This document shows, one piece after another, positions 1-8,484 of a stretch of 16,106 bases of DNA (positions are counted from its first letter, which is position 1; the number at the start of each line of letters is the position of its first letter). The DNA lies in contig JAEZHY010000038.1 of the NCBI GenBank assembly GCA_023416335.1, positions 7,501 through 23,606 of the forward strand, read 5' to 3'. The stretch is from Pseudomonadota bacterium. GTDB taxonomy: Bacteria > Desulfobacterota > Syntrophobacteria > Syntrophobacterales > Syntrophobacteraceae. The notes below the pieces were generated by a model. The model did no database searches. It had not been told where the DNA came from and was given only the letters and a program-made list of their open reading frames with translations. The position numbers and the translations under genes were made by a program.

Positions 1-1396
1 CCTGAATTGCATAGGCCTTGCTGATACCGTTAAACGATGCCGCAATCCGTTCGAGATCTTCGAGCCGCCTCACATAAGTCTCGAGGAGTTCCTTCCGGGC
101 CCCGGGCCTTGCGCCTGAAAGCGCATCGGCGGCCTGTACGAGGATTGCCAGAATGTCTTCAGTCGGTACGTCTTCGTGGTGTGCTGCTATTGCGTGGACG
201 ATTGCCGGGCTCTCGCCGTATCTCCGGGCAAGGTCCGCTCCGATAGCGGCATGCGGGCCTTCCATCTCGTGATCGACGGCCTTTCCAATATCATGCAGGA
301 GTCCTGCGCGCTTGGCCTGCTTCTCGTTGAGGCCCAGCTCTGCGGCCATGATGCCGCACAGGAACGAAACTTCGCGAGAATGCTGCAAAACGTTTTGAGC
401 GTAGCTGGTCCGGAATTTGAGCTTTCCGATGAGCTTTATAAGTTCCGGATGGATGCCGTGAACGCTTACGTCGAATGCCGCCTGCTCTCCGGCTTCCCTT
501 ATTGAGGTCTCAATCTCGGCGTTTACCTTTTCGACTATTTCCTCAATTCTTGCCGGATGGATTCTGCCGTCGGAGATCAATCGTTCGAGGGAGACTCTTG
601 CAACTTCGCGCCGGACGGGGTTAAAGCCGGAAAGGATTACCGCTTCGGGGGTATCGTCGATGATAAGGTCAACACCGGTCGAAGCCTCAATTGCACGGAT
701 ATTACGTCCTTCACGCCCGATGATGCGTCCCTTCATTTCCTCGTTCGGGAGGTTCACAACGGAGACTGTCTTTTCCGCCACGTAGTCGCCCGAGTATCTC
801 TGGACTGCCATGGATATGATATCCTTGGCCTTGCGATCCGCTATCTCCCGCGCTTCGGTTTCAATCTTCTTGATCAGCAGTGCCGCATCGTGCCGTGCCT
901 CGCTCTCGATCGAGTTGATGAGCATTTCCTTGGCTTCCTGAACGGACATGCCGGAAATGTTCTCGAGCTTGTGGCGTTCCTCTTCCAGAATGATCTCCAG
1001 GTCCTTTTCCCGTTCGGAGAAAACCTTCTCCTCCTGGGCCAGAGATTTTTCCCGTTTATTCAGGGCCGCTTCCCTCTTATCCAGCGATTCGGCTTTTCGG
1101 TCGAGGTTCTCTTCCTTTTGGAGGATTCTTTTTTCGAGATTCTGGAACTCTTTTCGACTTTCCTTGGTCTCCTTCTCGAATTCGGCCTTCATCTGGAACA
1201 AGCTGTCCTTCGCCTGAAGGATGGCCTCTTTCTTGATGGTTTCAGCTTCCTTTCGCGCTTCCGTCAAGATGTTCTGCGCATCGCTTTCGAGTCTCCGGCG
1301 CTTCTTTTCGAGCCAGAAATAGCGGAACAGGAATCCGAGGCCACCGCCCCCCAACAATCCAATCAGGAAGATTGCAATACCCGAGATATAGCTCAT
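1..1396 (-). CDS. rny: Ribonuclease Y (partial, C-terminus beyond the window edge)
   Basis: Membrane-anchored endoribonuclease that starts bulk mRNA decay. Reading leftward from the ATG at 1396 gives 465 codons before the window ends. The family is usually about 520 residues, so roughly 55 C-terminal residues are missing. Visible in order: an N-terminal membrane helix (about residues 5-27, with a GGGG run), a long charged Glu/Lys coiled coil (about 30-190), a KH RNA-binding domain with the GxxG-type loop IIGREGRN (about 225-232), and an HD phosphohydrolase domain with the metal-binding pair in LLHDIGKA (H368, D369) and a further AAHHED motif (about 404-409). The visible part ends in [11 protein letters not shown], typical of the family just before its end. 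An AAAGGAAA Shine-Dalgarno lies about 10 nt upstream of the ATG. The gene follows a 6S RNA gene on the same strand with about 210 bp between, so it may be read from the same upstream promoters. The domain order makes the assignment firm. Confidence 0.97.
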   Translation of the reverse strand, partial: MSYISGIAIFLIGLLGGGGLGFLFRYFWLEKKRRRLESDAQNILTEARKEAETIKKEAILQAKDSLFQMKAEFEKETKESRKEFQNLEKRILQKEENLDRKAESLDKREAALNKREKSLAQEEKVFSEREKDLEIILEEERHKLENISGMSVQEAKEMLINSIESEARHDAALLIKKIETEAREIADRKAKDIISMAVQRYSGDYVAEKTVSVVNLPNEEMKGRIIGREGRNIRAIEASTGVDLIIDDTPEAVILSGFNPVRREVARVSLERLISDGRIHPARIEEIVEKVNAEIETSIREAGEQAAFDVSVHGIHPELIKLIGKLKFRTSYAQNVLQHSREVSFLCGIMAAELGLNEKQAKRAGLLHDIGKAVDHEMEGPHAAIGADLARRYGESPAIVHAIAAHHEDVPTEDILAILVQAADALSGARPGARKELLETYVRRLEDLERIAASFNGISKAYAIQ

Positions 1397-1605
1397 TATC
1401 ACAGTTTCCTTTCGAGCTTCAGCAAACCGACTCTAAAATTACGACGGAAAAAGCGGACCGGACTTCAGGAATCGGTTTAACCAAAATCCGGCAAAACAAC
1501 GGCAACAAAATCAAAAGATTGCATCGGCAAAGGGGGATCGGACGGAGGAATAGGCTTTTGAGGGGAAGACCTCAAACGCGGAGAAACAGACAAGAGGGGA
1601 AAAGG

Positions 1606-1786
1606 GCATCGCCCCCGCAGGTGCCGTGTTGGCAGGTGGTCTTGAACCTAAGGTTCAGGTGGGCGCCCTATTGTTCTTTTAGGCTTTCAGCAACGCTGAC
1701 TTGCACACCGGAACAAGGCAGGACTCCCGTTTAATAAGTGTTGGCTCAGAAACATTCTGCCAATTCACGAACACAGCAGGGGCAAA
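1606..1786 (-). ncRNA. ssrS: 6S RNA (RNA polymerase-sigma70 regulator)
   Basis: 6S RNA mimics an open promoter and sequesters the housekeeping RNA polymerase in slow-growing cells. On the minus strand three nested perfect helices close a rod of about 180 nt: GCCCCTGC (1783-1776) with GCGGGGGC (1618-1611), CGTG (1769-1766) with CACG (1628-1625), and TTGGCAG (1763-1757) with CTGCCAA (1635-1629). The distal part holds the near-palindromic TGAACCTTAGGTTCA (1657-1643), preceded by CACC, closely resembling the E. coli 6S terminal arm. Segments TGTTCGTG, CTGAGCC and GAAAGCCTAAAA also align by eye with conserved E. coli segments, in the same order. The large internal bubble lies between the closing helices and the terminal arm. 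The gene is on the strand of rny and just upstream of it. Exact ends are estimates from the closing stem. The motif is partly palindromic, but the order of conserved segments fits only the minus strand. Confidence 0.85.
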
Positions 1787-1847
1787 CCAAAAAACGGTAT
1801 TCGATTAACCCGATTTATTCTTCTCGGCTATCCGTACCTTTTGGCTA

Positions 1848-1878
1848 ATTATAACCCGGCAAGGACAACCGGCGGCAA
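1848..1878 (-). promoter_or_regulatory. Candidate promoter upstream of 6S RNA
   Basis: On the minus strand there is a perfect TATAAT (1853-1848) with TTGCCG (1878-1873, four of six matches to TTGACA) 19 bp upstream. The spacing is longer than ideal. Transcription would start near 1841, about 55 nt before the inferred 5' end of 6S RNA, so the product would be a precursor needing trimming. 6S RNAs are commonly made as longer precursors. No better -10 element is evident immediately in front of the mature end. Confidence 0.35.
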
Positions 1879-1942
1879 TAATTTGTTGTTTTTGCGAATA
1901 ATCCGGTAAAAGATCCCGGTTTGGGCCGACTCTTGCCTCTTT

Positions 1943-2113
1943 CTGTTTCCTGTTCCAGAAAACAGTCCAAAATTACTAAATCCTCCAGCACCAACAAAAC
2001 ACAACATATATATTGAGATCTGGAACCCGGCCGTTTGCGTACATTTTACGCTACGCGGCCCGTTATCACAGCTTTCCGGCGTCTCAGTACCGGAGAGCAT
2101 GAGAATCGCATTC
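1943..2113 (-). other. Unidentified structured stretch, possible ncRNA or leader
   Basis: About 170 bp on the minus strand downstream of the promoter at 2149-2120 can fold into three hairpins. Hairpin one pairs GCTCTCCGG (2098-2090) with CCGGAAAGC (2079-2071), with one mismatch and a 10-nt loop. Hairpin two pairs GGCC-GCGTA (2060-2052) with TACGC and GGCC (2041-2037 and 2032-2029), with a 4-nt bulge. Hairpin three pairs CTGTTTTCTG (1965-1956) with CAGGAAACAG (1952-1943) around a GAA loop; its one wobble pair is G-U on the minus strand but C/A on the plus strand, favouring the minus strand. None is followed by a T-tract, so they do not look like terminators. I do not recognise an RNA family. 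It could be the leader of a long 6S RNA-rny transcript, a separate small RNA, or chance. Confidence 0.3.
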
Positions 2114-2119
2114 CGAAGC

Positions 2120-2149
2120 ATTTTAGCTAATATTGGGAGCCATAGTCAA
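2120..2149 (-). promoter_or_regulatory. Candidate sigma70-type promoter in the atpC-6S RNA gap
   Basis: On the minus strand TTGACT (2149-2144, five of six) and TAAAAT (2125-2120, five of six) are separated by 18 bp. This is one of the best -35/-10 pairs seen in the window. Predicted start is near 2113. No convincing protein gene follows: the ATG at 2121 lies inside the -10 element. The transcript would run through the hairpins at 2098-1943 toward 6S RNA and rny. Confidence 0.5.
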
Positions 2150-2314
2150 GGTGATTGTCATCACTGCATTTCGAAGGGCAACAGAACAATTGTTAAGGAG
2201 GAAGCTTGGTTATTCGGGGAGAGACAATACTATCAAGAGCGATCATTACATCAGACACGGCTGCCTATCGCCGGCAACAAGATCACTGCTGTTGGGGATA
2301 TGGGGAGGCATAGT

Positions 2315-2348
2315 AAAAACGGCCCCTCGAAACTTCCGAGGGGCCGTT
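2315..2348 (-). terminator. Rho-independent terminator of the atp operon
   Basis: A perfect 12-bp inverted repeat, AACGGCCCCTCG (2318-2329) with CGAGGGGCCGTT (2337-2348), surrounds a 7-nt loop. On the minus strand it ends in a run of five T (2319-2315), about 24 bp after the atpC stop codon. This closes the ATP synthase operon. On the plus strand the following bases are CTTTG, so action in that direction would be weaker, and no plus-strand gene leads into it. Confidence 0.92.
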
Positions 2349-2372
2349 CTTTGATGCAAAACCTACTGCATA

Positions 2373-2777
2373 CTAACGATTCTCAGCGACCTTGAGGCGT
2401 GCCAGTGCTCTTTGGAGCGCAGCCTGGGCCCGAGTGAATTCCATCTTGTCCTTCGCTTCGGCAAGGCGTCTTTCAGCTCTTTCCCTGGCGGCTTTCGCAC
2501 GCACAACGTCGATTTCGAACGCTTCCTCGGCTGCCGTCGCCAGCACGGTGACCCGGTCGGGCAAGACCTCGGCATAGCCACCCATTATTGCAATATACCG
2601 GGAAGCTCCGCCGGCTCTAAGCCTGAGTTCGCCAATCTTCAGTTTGCAAAGAAAGGGAATGTGGCCCGGAAGCACGCCGAATTCACCTTCTTCTCCCGGC
2701 GCGACCACGATATCCACGGTCTCGCTGAGGACCTTCTTTTCCGGCGTTACGATTTCCAGCAATATTTTCTCGGCCAT
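2373..2777 (-). CDS. atpC: F1F0 ATP synthase epsilon subunit
   Basis: 134 residues, the normal size. Epsilon is part of the central stalk and can inhibit ATP hydrolysis by extending its C-terminal helices. The N-terminal beta-sandwich (about 1-85) starts with the family pattern ILLEIVTPEKKVL and contains GEFGVLPGHIPFL and the GGYAEV stretch near residues 66-71. The rest is an Ala/Glu/Arg-rich helical hairpin (about 88-134). It is the last gene of the operon, 18 bp after atpD, and is followed at once by a strong terminator. A GGTGAG element lies just upstream of the ATG. Confidence 0.97.
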   Translation of the reverse strand: MAEKILLEIVTPEKKVLSETVDIVVAPGEEGEFGVLPGHIPFLCKLKIGELRLRAGGASRYIAIMGGYAEVLPDRVTVLATAAEEAFEIDVVRAKAARERAERRLAEAKDKMEFTRAQAALQRALARLKVAENR

Positions 2778-2795
2778 ACGCTCACCCTTCTTCCG

Positions 2796-4238
<1,443 letters not shown>

Positions 4239-5111
4239 CTATTTCTTGAGGGCTTCCACACCGCCGACAATATCCATCAATTCTTTGGTGATACCCGCCT
4301 GCCTTGCCTTGTTGTAGGTAAGGGTCAAGGTCCTCACCAATTCCTTACAATTGCTTGTCGCGTTTTCCATGGCGGCCATACGCGCGGCGTGCTCGCCCAC
4401 GGACGTCTGGTACAGACATTCCAGAACCTGGACATAGATATAATTGGGCAGCAGATCCGTCAGCAAGACCTGATGGGAAGGCTCGAAGACATACTCGAGG
4501 CTCCCCGCTCCCTCTTCCTGCCTGGCCGGCGTGATCGGAAGCAGTCGGACAACCGTGGCCTGCTGCTTTACTATGTTGACGAAATGACTGTAGATGACAT
4601 AGACCTCGTCGGCACCGCCCATTTCGAAGTGCTCGATCAGTTCGGTTCCGATCCGGCGCGCATCGTCGTAGCTCACCTTGTTGAGCAATCCGACGTAGCT
4701 GTTCACCACATCCACATTGCGCCGTCTAAAGTAGTCCCTGGCCTTTCGGCCGGCATTGATCAGGCTGATATGGGCGCCTTCGGCTGCCTTGGCCCTGATG
4801 AATCTTTCAGCGGCGACAATCAGGTTTGTATTGAAGCTGCCGCAAAGACCCCGGTCCGCAGTTACCAGCAGAACCTCGACTTTCTTGACCTCCGGCTTCG
4901 GGGTCAAAAGGCTGTACTGGCCGGCATCTTCCACCCCGGCCGCCAGACGTCCGATGAATTCCTTGAACTTCAGGGCATAAGGGTGGAATTTTTCCATATT
5001 CTGCTGGGCGCCGCGAAGTTTTGCCGCGGCCACCATGTTCATAGCCTTCGTAATCTGCGAGGTCTTCTTGACGGCGTCTATTTTTCTCTTAATGTCTCTT
5101 AGAGTTGCCAT
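4239..5111 (-). CDS. atpG: F1F0 ATP synthase gamma subunit
   Basis: 290 residues. Gamma is the rotating central shaft of F1. The N-terminal helix (MATLRDIKRKIDAVKKTSQI, then TKAMNMVAAAKLRGA, residues 1-35) and the C-terminal helix (TLTYNKARQAGITKELMDIV, then GGVEAL) form the coiled coil inside the alpha3beta3 ring and are both recognisable. Between them lies the globular Rossmann-like domain with LLVTADRGLCGSFNTN (about residues 81-96). The ATG at 5111 has only a weak GAGG about 11 nt upstream. A nearer, out-of-frame ATG at 5118 is better placed for that site and opens a nine-codon frame across the start. Spacing is 33 bp to both atpA and atpD. Confidence 0.97.
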   Translation of the reverse strand: MATLRDIKRKIDAVKKTSQITKAMNMVAAAKLRGAQQNMEKFHPYALKFKEFIGRLAAGVEDAGQYSLLTPKPEVKKVEVLLVTADRGLCGSFNTNLIVAAERFIRAKAAEGAHISLINAGRKARDYFRRRNVDVVNSYVGLLNKVSYDDARRIGTELIEHFEMGGADEVYVIYSHFVNIVKQQATVVRLLPITPARQEEGAGSLEYVFEPSHQVLLTDLLPNYIYVQVLECLYQTSVGEHAARMAAMENATSNCKELVRTLTLTYNKARQAGITKELMDIVGGVEALKK

Positions 5112-5118
5112 AGTTCAT
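5089..5118 (-). other. Nine-codon overlapping ORF across the atpG start
   Basis: The minus strand reads AGAGGACACATGAACTATGG just before atpG. The first ATG (5118-5116) is 4-5 nt after GAGG and opens M-N-Y-G-N-S-K-R-H followed by TAA (5091-5089), out of frame with atpG, whose ATG is 7 nt further on. It may be only a decoy, or it may lower or couple atpG translation. Nothing beyond its position supports a function. Confidence 0.2.
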
Positions 5119-5144
5119 GTGTCCTCTGGTTTATTTCGACGCCG

Positions 5145-6662
5145 TTACGCCTGAAAAACCCCCGCAAATTCCGTCAATGCGGCGTTCATCTTCTGATCGA
5201 GCGAATCGCCGATAACGTTCTTTTCCTTCAGTTCCGAGAAGATTTCCGGGTACTTACGCTCTACGAAAGCAATCATCTGCTGTTCGTACTGGCTGACTTT
5301 TTCAACCGGGACGGAGTCCAGGAATCCACGGGTACCCGAGTAGAGCGACATGACCTCTTTTTCGGACGGCATCGGCTGATACTGGGCCTGCTTCAGAAGT
5401 TCGACCAGGCGTATACCGCGGTTCAACTGGGCCTGGGTCGATTTGTCGAGGTCGCTGCCGAACTTTGCGAAAGCTTCGAGTTCGCGGTACTGGGCCAATT
5501 CGAGGCGCAGTCTGCCGGCAACCTGCTTCATTGCCTTGGTCTGAGCGGCGCCGCCAACGCGGGAAACCGAAAGACCGACGTTGATCGCGGGCCGAACGCC
5601 TGCGAAGAACAGGTTCGGCTCCAAGTAGATCTGGCCGTCGGTAATCGAAATAACGTTGGTCGGGATGAAGGCCGAAACGTCACCTGCCTGGGTTTCGATG
5701 ATAGGCAGGGCCGTCAGGGAGCCGCCGCCGAGTTCCTTGTTGAGCTTGGCGGATCTTTCAAGAAGCCGCGAGTGGTTGTAGAAAATGTCGCCCGGGTAGG
5801 CTTCACGTGCAGGCGGACGGCGGAGGAGCAATGATACCTGGCGGTATGCGGTGGCCTGTTTGGAAAGGTCATCGTAAATGATCAGGGCGTGGCCGCCTTT
5901 GTCGCGATAGTACTCGCCCATAGCCGTTCCGGCGTAAGGAGCGATGAACTGGAGTGCCGCCGGGTCGCTGGCGTTTGCAGCGACAACGATCGTGTAATCC
6001 ATTGCGCCGTGCTTGCGGAGGGTTTCCACAACCTGGGCAACCGTGGACTTCTTCTGGCCGACTGCGACGTAAATACAGATGATGCCGCTGTCTTTCTGGT
6101 TGATGATCGCATCGACTGCGATTGCGGTCTTGCCGATCTGGCGGTCGCCGATGATCAGTTCGCGCTGGCCGCGGCCGACCGGGGTCATGGCGTCGATAGC
6201 CTTGAGTCCGGTATACATCGGCTCGTTAACCGACTGCCTGGCGATAACACCCGGGGCGATAACCTCGATGCGGCGGAATTCCGTGGCATCGATGGGGCCT
6301 TTCCCGTCCAGAGGATTACCGACCGAGTCGATGATGCGGCCGAGGACCGCGTCGCCTACCGGAACTTCGGCGATACGACCGGTACGCCTTACCTCGTCGC
6401 CCTCTTTGATGTGGACGTCCTCGCCCATGATGGCGACACCCACGTTGTCTTCTTCAAGGTTGAGGGCCAGACCGAAGATGTTTCCGTGCGCCGTAGGGAA
6501 CTCAAGCAATTCCATGGACATGCATTTCTCGACTCCGTACACGCGAGCAATACCGTCGCCGACGGAGAGCACACGCCCGGTCTCGCTGAGATCGACCTGC
6601 TTCTCGTAGTCCTTGATTTGCTCTCTGATAATTTGGCTGATTTCTTCTGCTCTGATTTCCAT
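5145..6662 (-). CDS. atpA: F1F0 ATP synthase alpha subunit
   Basis: 505 residues, standard length. Alpha alternates with beta in the F1 head and holds non-catalytic nucleotide sites. Visible: the N-terminal delta-binding helix ([14 protein letters not shown]), beta-barrel with GDGIARVYG (about 35-43), Walker A GDRQIGKT (172-179), VALL-type Walker B region ending [12 protein letters not shown] (about 259-270), and the arginine finger in [10 protein letters not shown] (R368). The more familiar Walker A is GDRQTGKT; the T-to-I change is at a variable position of G-x4-GK-T, so binding should be intact. The TAA of atpH is followed directly by the ATG of atpA, suggesting translational coupling. Confidence 0.98.
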   Translation of the reverse strand: MEIRAEEISQIIREQIKDYEKQVDLSETGRVLSVGDGIARVYGVEKCMSMELLEFPTAHGNIFGLALNLEEDNVGVAIMGEDVHIKEGDEVRRTGRIAEVPVGDAVLGRIIDSVGNPLDGKGPIDATEFRRIEVIAPGVIARQSVNEPMYTGLKAIDAMTPVGRGQRELIIGDRQIGKTAIAVDAIINQKDSGIICIYVAVGQKKSTVAQVVETLRKHGAMDYTIVVAANASDPAALQFIAPYAGTAMGEYYRDKGGHALIIYDDLSKQATAYRQVSLLLRRPPAREAYPGDIFYNHSRLLERSAKLNKELGGGSLTALPIIETQAGDVSAFIPTNVISITDGQIYLEPNLFFAGVRPAINVGLSVSRVGGAAQTKAMKQVAGRLRLELAQYRELEAFAKFGSDLDKSTQAQLNRGIRLVELLKQAQYQPMPSEKEVMSLYSGTRGFLDSVPVEKVSQYEQQMIAFVERKYPEIFSELKEKNVIGDSLDQKMNAALTEFAGVFQA

Positions 6663-7214
6663 TTATCCTACCGCACCCCTCTTCAAAGATTCTTTAAAAT
6701 TGAGCAACTGCCGCTTTACGCTGCCATCTAAAACAAAGTCGCCAATCTGGGCAAAAACTCCCCCCAGAAGAGAGGGGTCCCGCTGGAATTCGACGACAAT
6801 TTTTTTACCGACTTTCTTTTCGAGACTGGCGGCGATTTCTTCGAGCTCGAGTTCATCGAGTTCAACCGCTGCCTTCACTTTCGCCCGAGCGATGTTGGAA
6901 TATTCGTCGATGAGTCTGTGATAGTAGTCGCAGATGTCGGGCAGGTGCTGGATGCGCTGCTTCTCGATAAGAAGGTTCAGAAAACTCTTCATCACAGGAG
7001 ATAATTCTAACTCGCCTGCAACCTTTTGAAACAGAGCCTTCTTGACTGCTTCCGGATAAAGAGGATTCCGGAGCGCGTTTCCGAGATCAGGGAGCGATTT
7101 TAGGACTGCGTTGAAGCCGTCCAGCTCCTCTCCATACTGCTCAATCGCCCCTTCCTCTTCGGCCAGATTGAACAGCGCCCTCGAATAGCGTTTCGCAATG
7201 ATTAGATTTTTCAC
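6663..7214 (-). CDS. atpH: F1F0 ATP synthase delta subunit (OSCP-like)
   Basis: 183 residues, normal for the family. Delta caps the F1 head and joins it to the b/b' peripheral stalk. The sequence opens MKNLIIAKRYSRALFNLAEE, the standard start, followed by the helical N-terminal domain (about 1-110). The C-terminal part includes VKAAVELDELELEEIAASLE, VGKKIVVEFQRDPSLLGG, and the signature ending IGDFVLDGSVKRQLLNFKES. The start codon is GTG overlapping the TGA of atpF by 4 nt (GTGA), with GGAGG 4 nt upstream inside atpF. This arrangement implies coupled translation and makes the start secure. Confidence 0.97.
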   Translation of the reverse strand: MKNLIIAKRYSRALFNLAEEEGAIEQYGEELDGFNAVLKSLPDLGNALRNPLYPEAVKKALFQKVAGELELSPVMKSFLNLLIEKQRIQHLPDICDYYHRLIDEYSNIARAKVKAAVELDELELEEIAASLEKKVGKKIVVEFQRDPSLLGGVFAQIGDFVLDGSVKRQLLNFKESLKRGAVG

Positions 7215-7786
7215 TTCGCCTCCACCACCTTAGTCATGAATTCCTGAACCAGGCGTTCCTGATCGTCAGACCGCATGTTCTTTTTGATGATTTCCTCGGC
7301 GGCGGCCACGGACAGTTCGGCGACTTCTTCTCTCAGATTATCGCGAGCCGCTTTGACTTCCTGCTGAATGGCAATTTGCGCCTGTTGCTGAATGTACTCC
7401 GCCTGCCGGTTCGCAGCCTCGATGATTTTCTTCTTCTCGGCTTCGCCCTCTGCAATCATTTCATCGACGATTTTCTTTGTTTCCTCTTCAAGAGAGGCGA
7501 GCCTGGTCTTGACCCGTGCATTTTCCTGACGAGCTTCGGAGGTCTTGGCCTCCAGCTCCGCCAGCAGCCTCTGGATTTCCGCAGCCCTGGATCCAAGAAA
7601 ATTGGCGATGGGTTTTCGCAGGAGCTTGATAAGGATGCCAACGAGAATAACGAAAGCAATAGTACGGTACGTGAAGTCGGTCCAGTTCAAATGGTGGCCG
7701 CCTTCAGCCTCGGATGCCCAAGCACTGCCCAGGAATGCGAAAAAAAGCACTACCCCCGCGAGAGGCACCAAGTGCTTCAACCTCAC
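7211..7786 (-). CDS. atpF: F1F0 ATP synthase subunit b, with signal-peptide-like N-terminus
   Basis: Peripheral-stalk subunit. Two hydrophobic segments are visible. The first, with K/R before it and LAGVVLFFAFLGSAWA within it, ends in an AWA-S pattern like a signal-peptidase site. The second, TIAFVILVGILIKLL, is the usual b-subunit membrane anchor and is followed by RKPIANFLGSRAAEIQ. The rest is a long Ala/Glu/Lys helix that dimerises with b'. The start is uncertain. A perfect AGGAGG (7798-7793) lies 6 nt before the GTG at 7786, giving 191 residues and a compact signal sequence (VRLKHLVPLAG...), so I chose it. An upstream ATG at 7813, directly after the atpF' stop and with its own GGAG, would add nine residues (200 in all). 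Two ATGs at 7792 and 7789 sit too close to the AGGAGG. Confidence 0.93.
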   Translation of the reverse strand: MRLKHLVPLAGVVLFFAFLGSAWASEAEGGHHLNWTDFTYRTIAFVILVGILIKLLRKPIANFLGSRAAEIQRLLAELEAKTSEARQENARVKTRLASLEEETKKIVDEMIAEGEAEKKKIIEAANRQAEYIQQQAQIAIQQEVKAARDNLREEVAELSVAAAEEIIKKNMRSDDQERLVQEFMTKVVEAK

Positions 7787-7792
7787 CATCAT

Positions 7793-7798
7793 CCTCCT
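7793..7798 (-). promoter_or_regulatory. Shine-Dalgarno deciding the atpF start
   Basis: A perfect AGGAGG on the minus strand lies inside the longest atpF reading frame. Spacings are 0, 3 and 6 nt to ATG 7792, ATG 7789 and GTG 7786. The 6-nt spacing is the most usable, so GTG 7786 is the likelier main start; the ATG at 7813 has only a GGAG about 7 nt upstream. Confidence 0.6.
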
Positions 7799-7813
7799 AA
7801 AAGTAGCCTGCAT

Positions 7814-8239
7814 TTAAATGCTCCTTCCCAAAATCTTCTGCGCCAGCTGCACCGAGAAAGAACGAACCTGCTCCCTGAGTTCGTCCCTGGCGACGCCGAT
7901 ATCCTTCTGGATCTGCGCGCGCATCTGCTGCAGCTTGGAGGCGGCTTCCTCGGAATGCTGCCGCAGCAACTCCTTCTCCTGCTCGTACCCCGCGGCCTTA
8001 AGTTCCTGAATTCTCTGGAAACCCAATCTCCTGGATTCCGCCAGCTTTGCGTCGTAATCCTGGATGACGGTGCGCACTTCGGCTTCCAGACGGTCGATTC
8101 CTTCCTGCTTTTCCGCCATGAGCTTCTTCCGTTCCGCCACGATGCGGCGAATCGGACGATACAGGATCATGTTCATCAGGAAGAGAAAAACCAGAAAATT
8201 GATCATTTGAATTAGTAAAGTCCAATCCGGTTGAATCAT
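7814..8239 (-). CDS. atpF': F1F0 ATP synthase subunit b'
   Basis: 141 residues. It pairs with b as the second peripheral-stalk helix. The N-terminus MIQPDWTLLIQMINFLVFLF is a membrane anchor (about residues 7-27), followed by LYRPIRRIVAERK, the conserved turn into the stalk, and then a continuous amphipathic helix with EGIDRLEAEVRTVIQDYDAK and a C-terminal QLAQKILGRSI. It lacks the signal-like extension of its neighbour atpF. The Shine-Dalgarno GGAGGGTGAGG lies just before the ATG. It is the first gene of the operon, and its TAA abuts the upstream ATG option of atpF. The b/b' pair is common in deltaproteobacteria, cyanobacteria and alphaproteobacteria. Neither atpB (a) nor atpE (c) is upstream. 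Confidence 0.93.
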   Translation of the reverse strand: MIQPDWTLLIQMINFLVFLFLMNMILYRPIRRIVAERKKLMAEKQEGIDRLEAEVRTVIQDYDAKLAESRRLGFQRIQELKAAGYEQEKELLRQHSEEAASKLQQMRAQIQKDIGVARDELREQVRSFSVQLAQKILGRSI

Positions 8240-8395
8240 CTTACCTCACCCTCCAAGTTTGGCCGGCATCTAAAAAAACTACATGCACATTTGGGCAATT
8301 CCGCACTTGCATGAGTCGCTCAAACGGCAAATCTGATTACAGCATTGTAAAAGGACGTACGAATATGGGCGCTTTTACTAGCACAGGTTGGCGGT

Positions 8396-8426
8396 ATTAT
8401 CAAGAGAAAAGCAAAAATTATCACAA
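8396..8426 (-). promoter_or_regulatory. Weak candidate promoter for the atp operon
   Basis: In the 237-bp gap between rodA and atpF', the minus strand has GATAAT (8401-8396, five of six) with TTGTGA (8426-8421, four of six) 19 bp upstream, in the most AT-rich part of the gap. The leader would be about 150 nt. The long spacing makes this tentative. Confidence 0.3.
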
Positions 8427-8445
8427 TTTACCACCTGTCCATCAC

Positions 8446-8484
8446 TTGTGCACTAAAGCACAAAAGCGCGTTCACGTCAACGCG
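8446..8484 (-). terminator. Tandem hairpins at the end of rodA, possible terminator
   Basis: On the minus strand CGCGTT and AACGCG (8484-8467) pair around a 6-nt loop, with the rodA TGA inside the hairpin, followed by CTTTTG. A second hairpin, TTGTGC/GCACAA (8463-8446), follows at once. The T-tract is short, so termination may be partial. The position at the end of the mre operon is what makes a terminator plausible. Confidence 0.35.

Noticed and set aside
557..1480. 307-codon plus-strand frame over rny
   Set aside because: It is antisense to the RNase Y coiled coil and KH domains, has no recognisable protein features, and arises from the codon bias of the real gene.
1557..1575. TTTGAGG/CCTCAAA inverted repeat after 6S RNA as a terminator
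   Set aside because: No T-tract follows on either strand, so it does not separate 6S RNA from rny convincingly.
1849..2121. 90-codon minus-strand frame between the atp terminator and 6S RNA
   Set aside because: Its ATG lies within a predicted -10 element, there is no Shine-Dalgarno, and the composition is not protein-like; the region looks more like structured RNA.
1860..2314. tRNA gene or CRISPR repeat in the long non-coding gap
   Set aside because: No cloverleaf with a GTTCRANYC T-loop and CCA-adjacent acceptor stem was found, and no direct repeats at regular spacing are present.
2099..2395. 98-codon plus-strand frame running into atpC
   Set aside because: It crosses the perfect atp terminator and the 3' end of atpC on the opposite strand and resembles no family I know.
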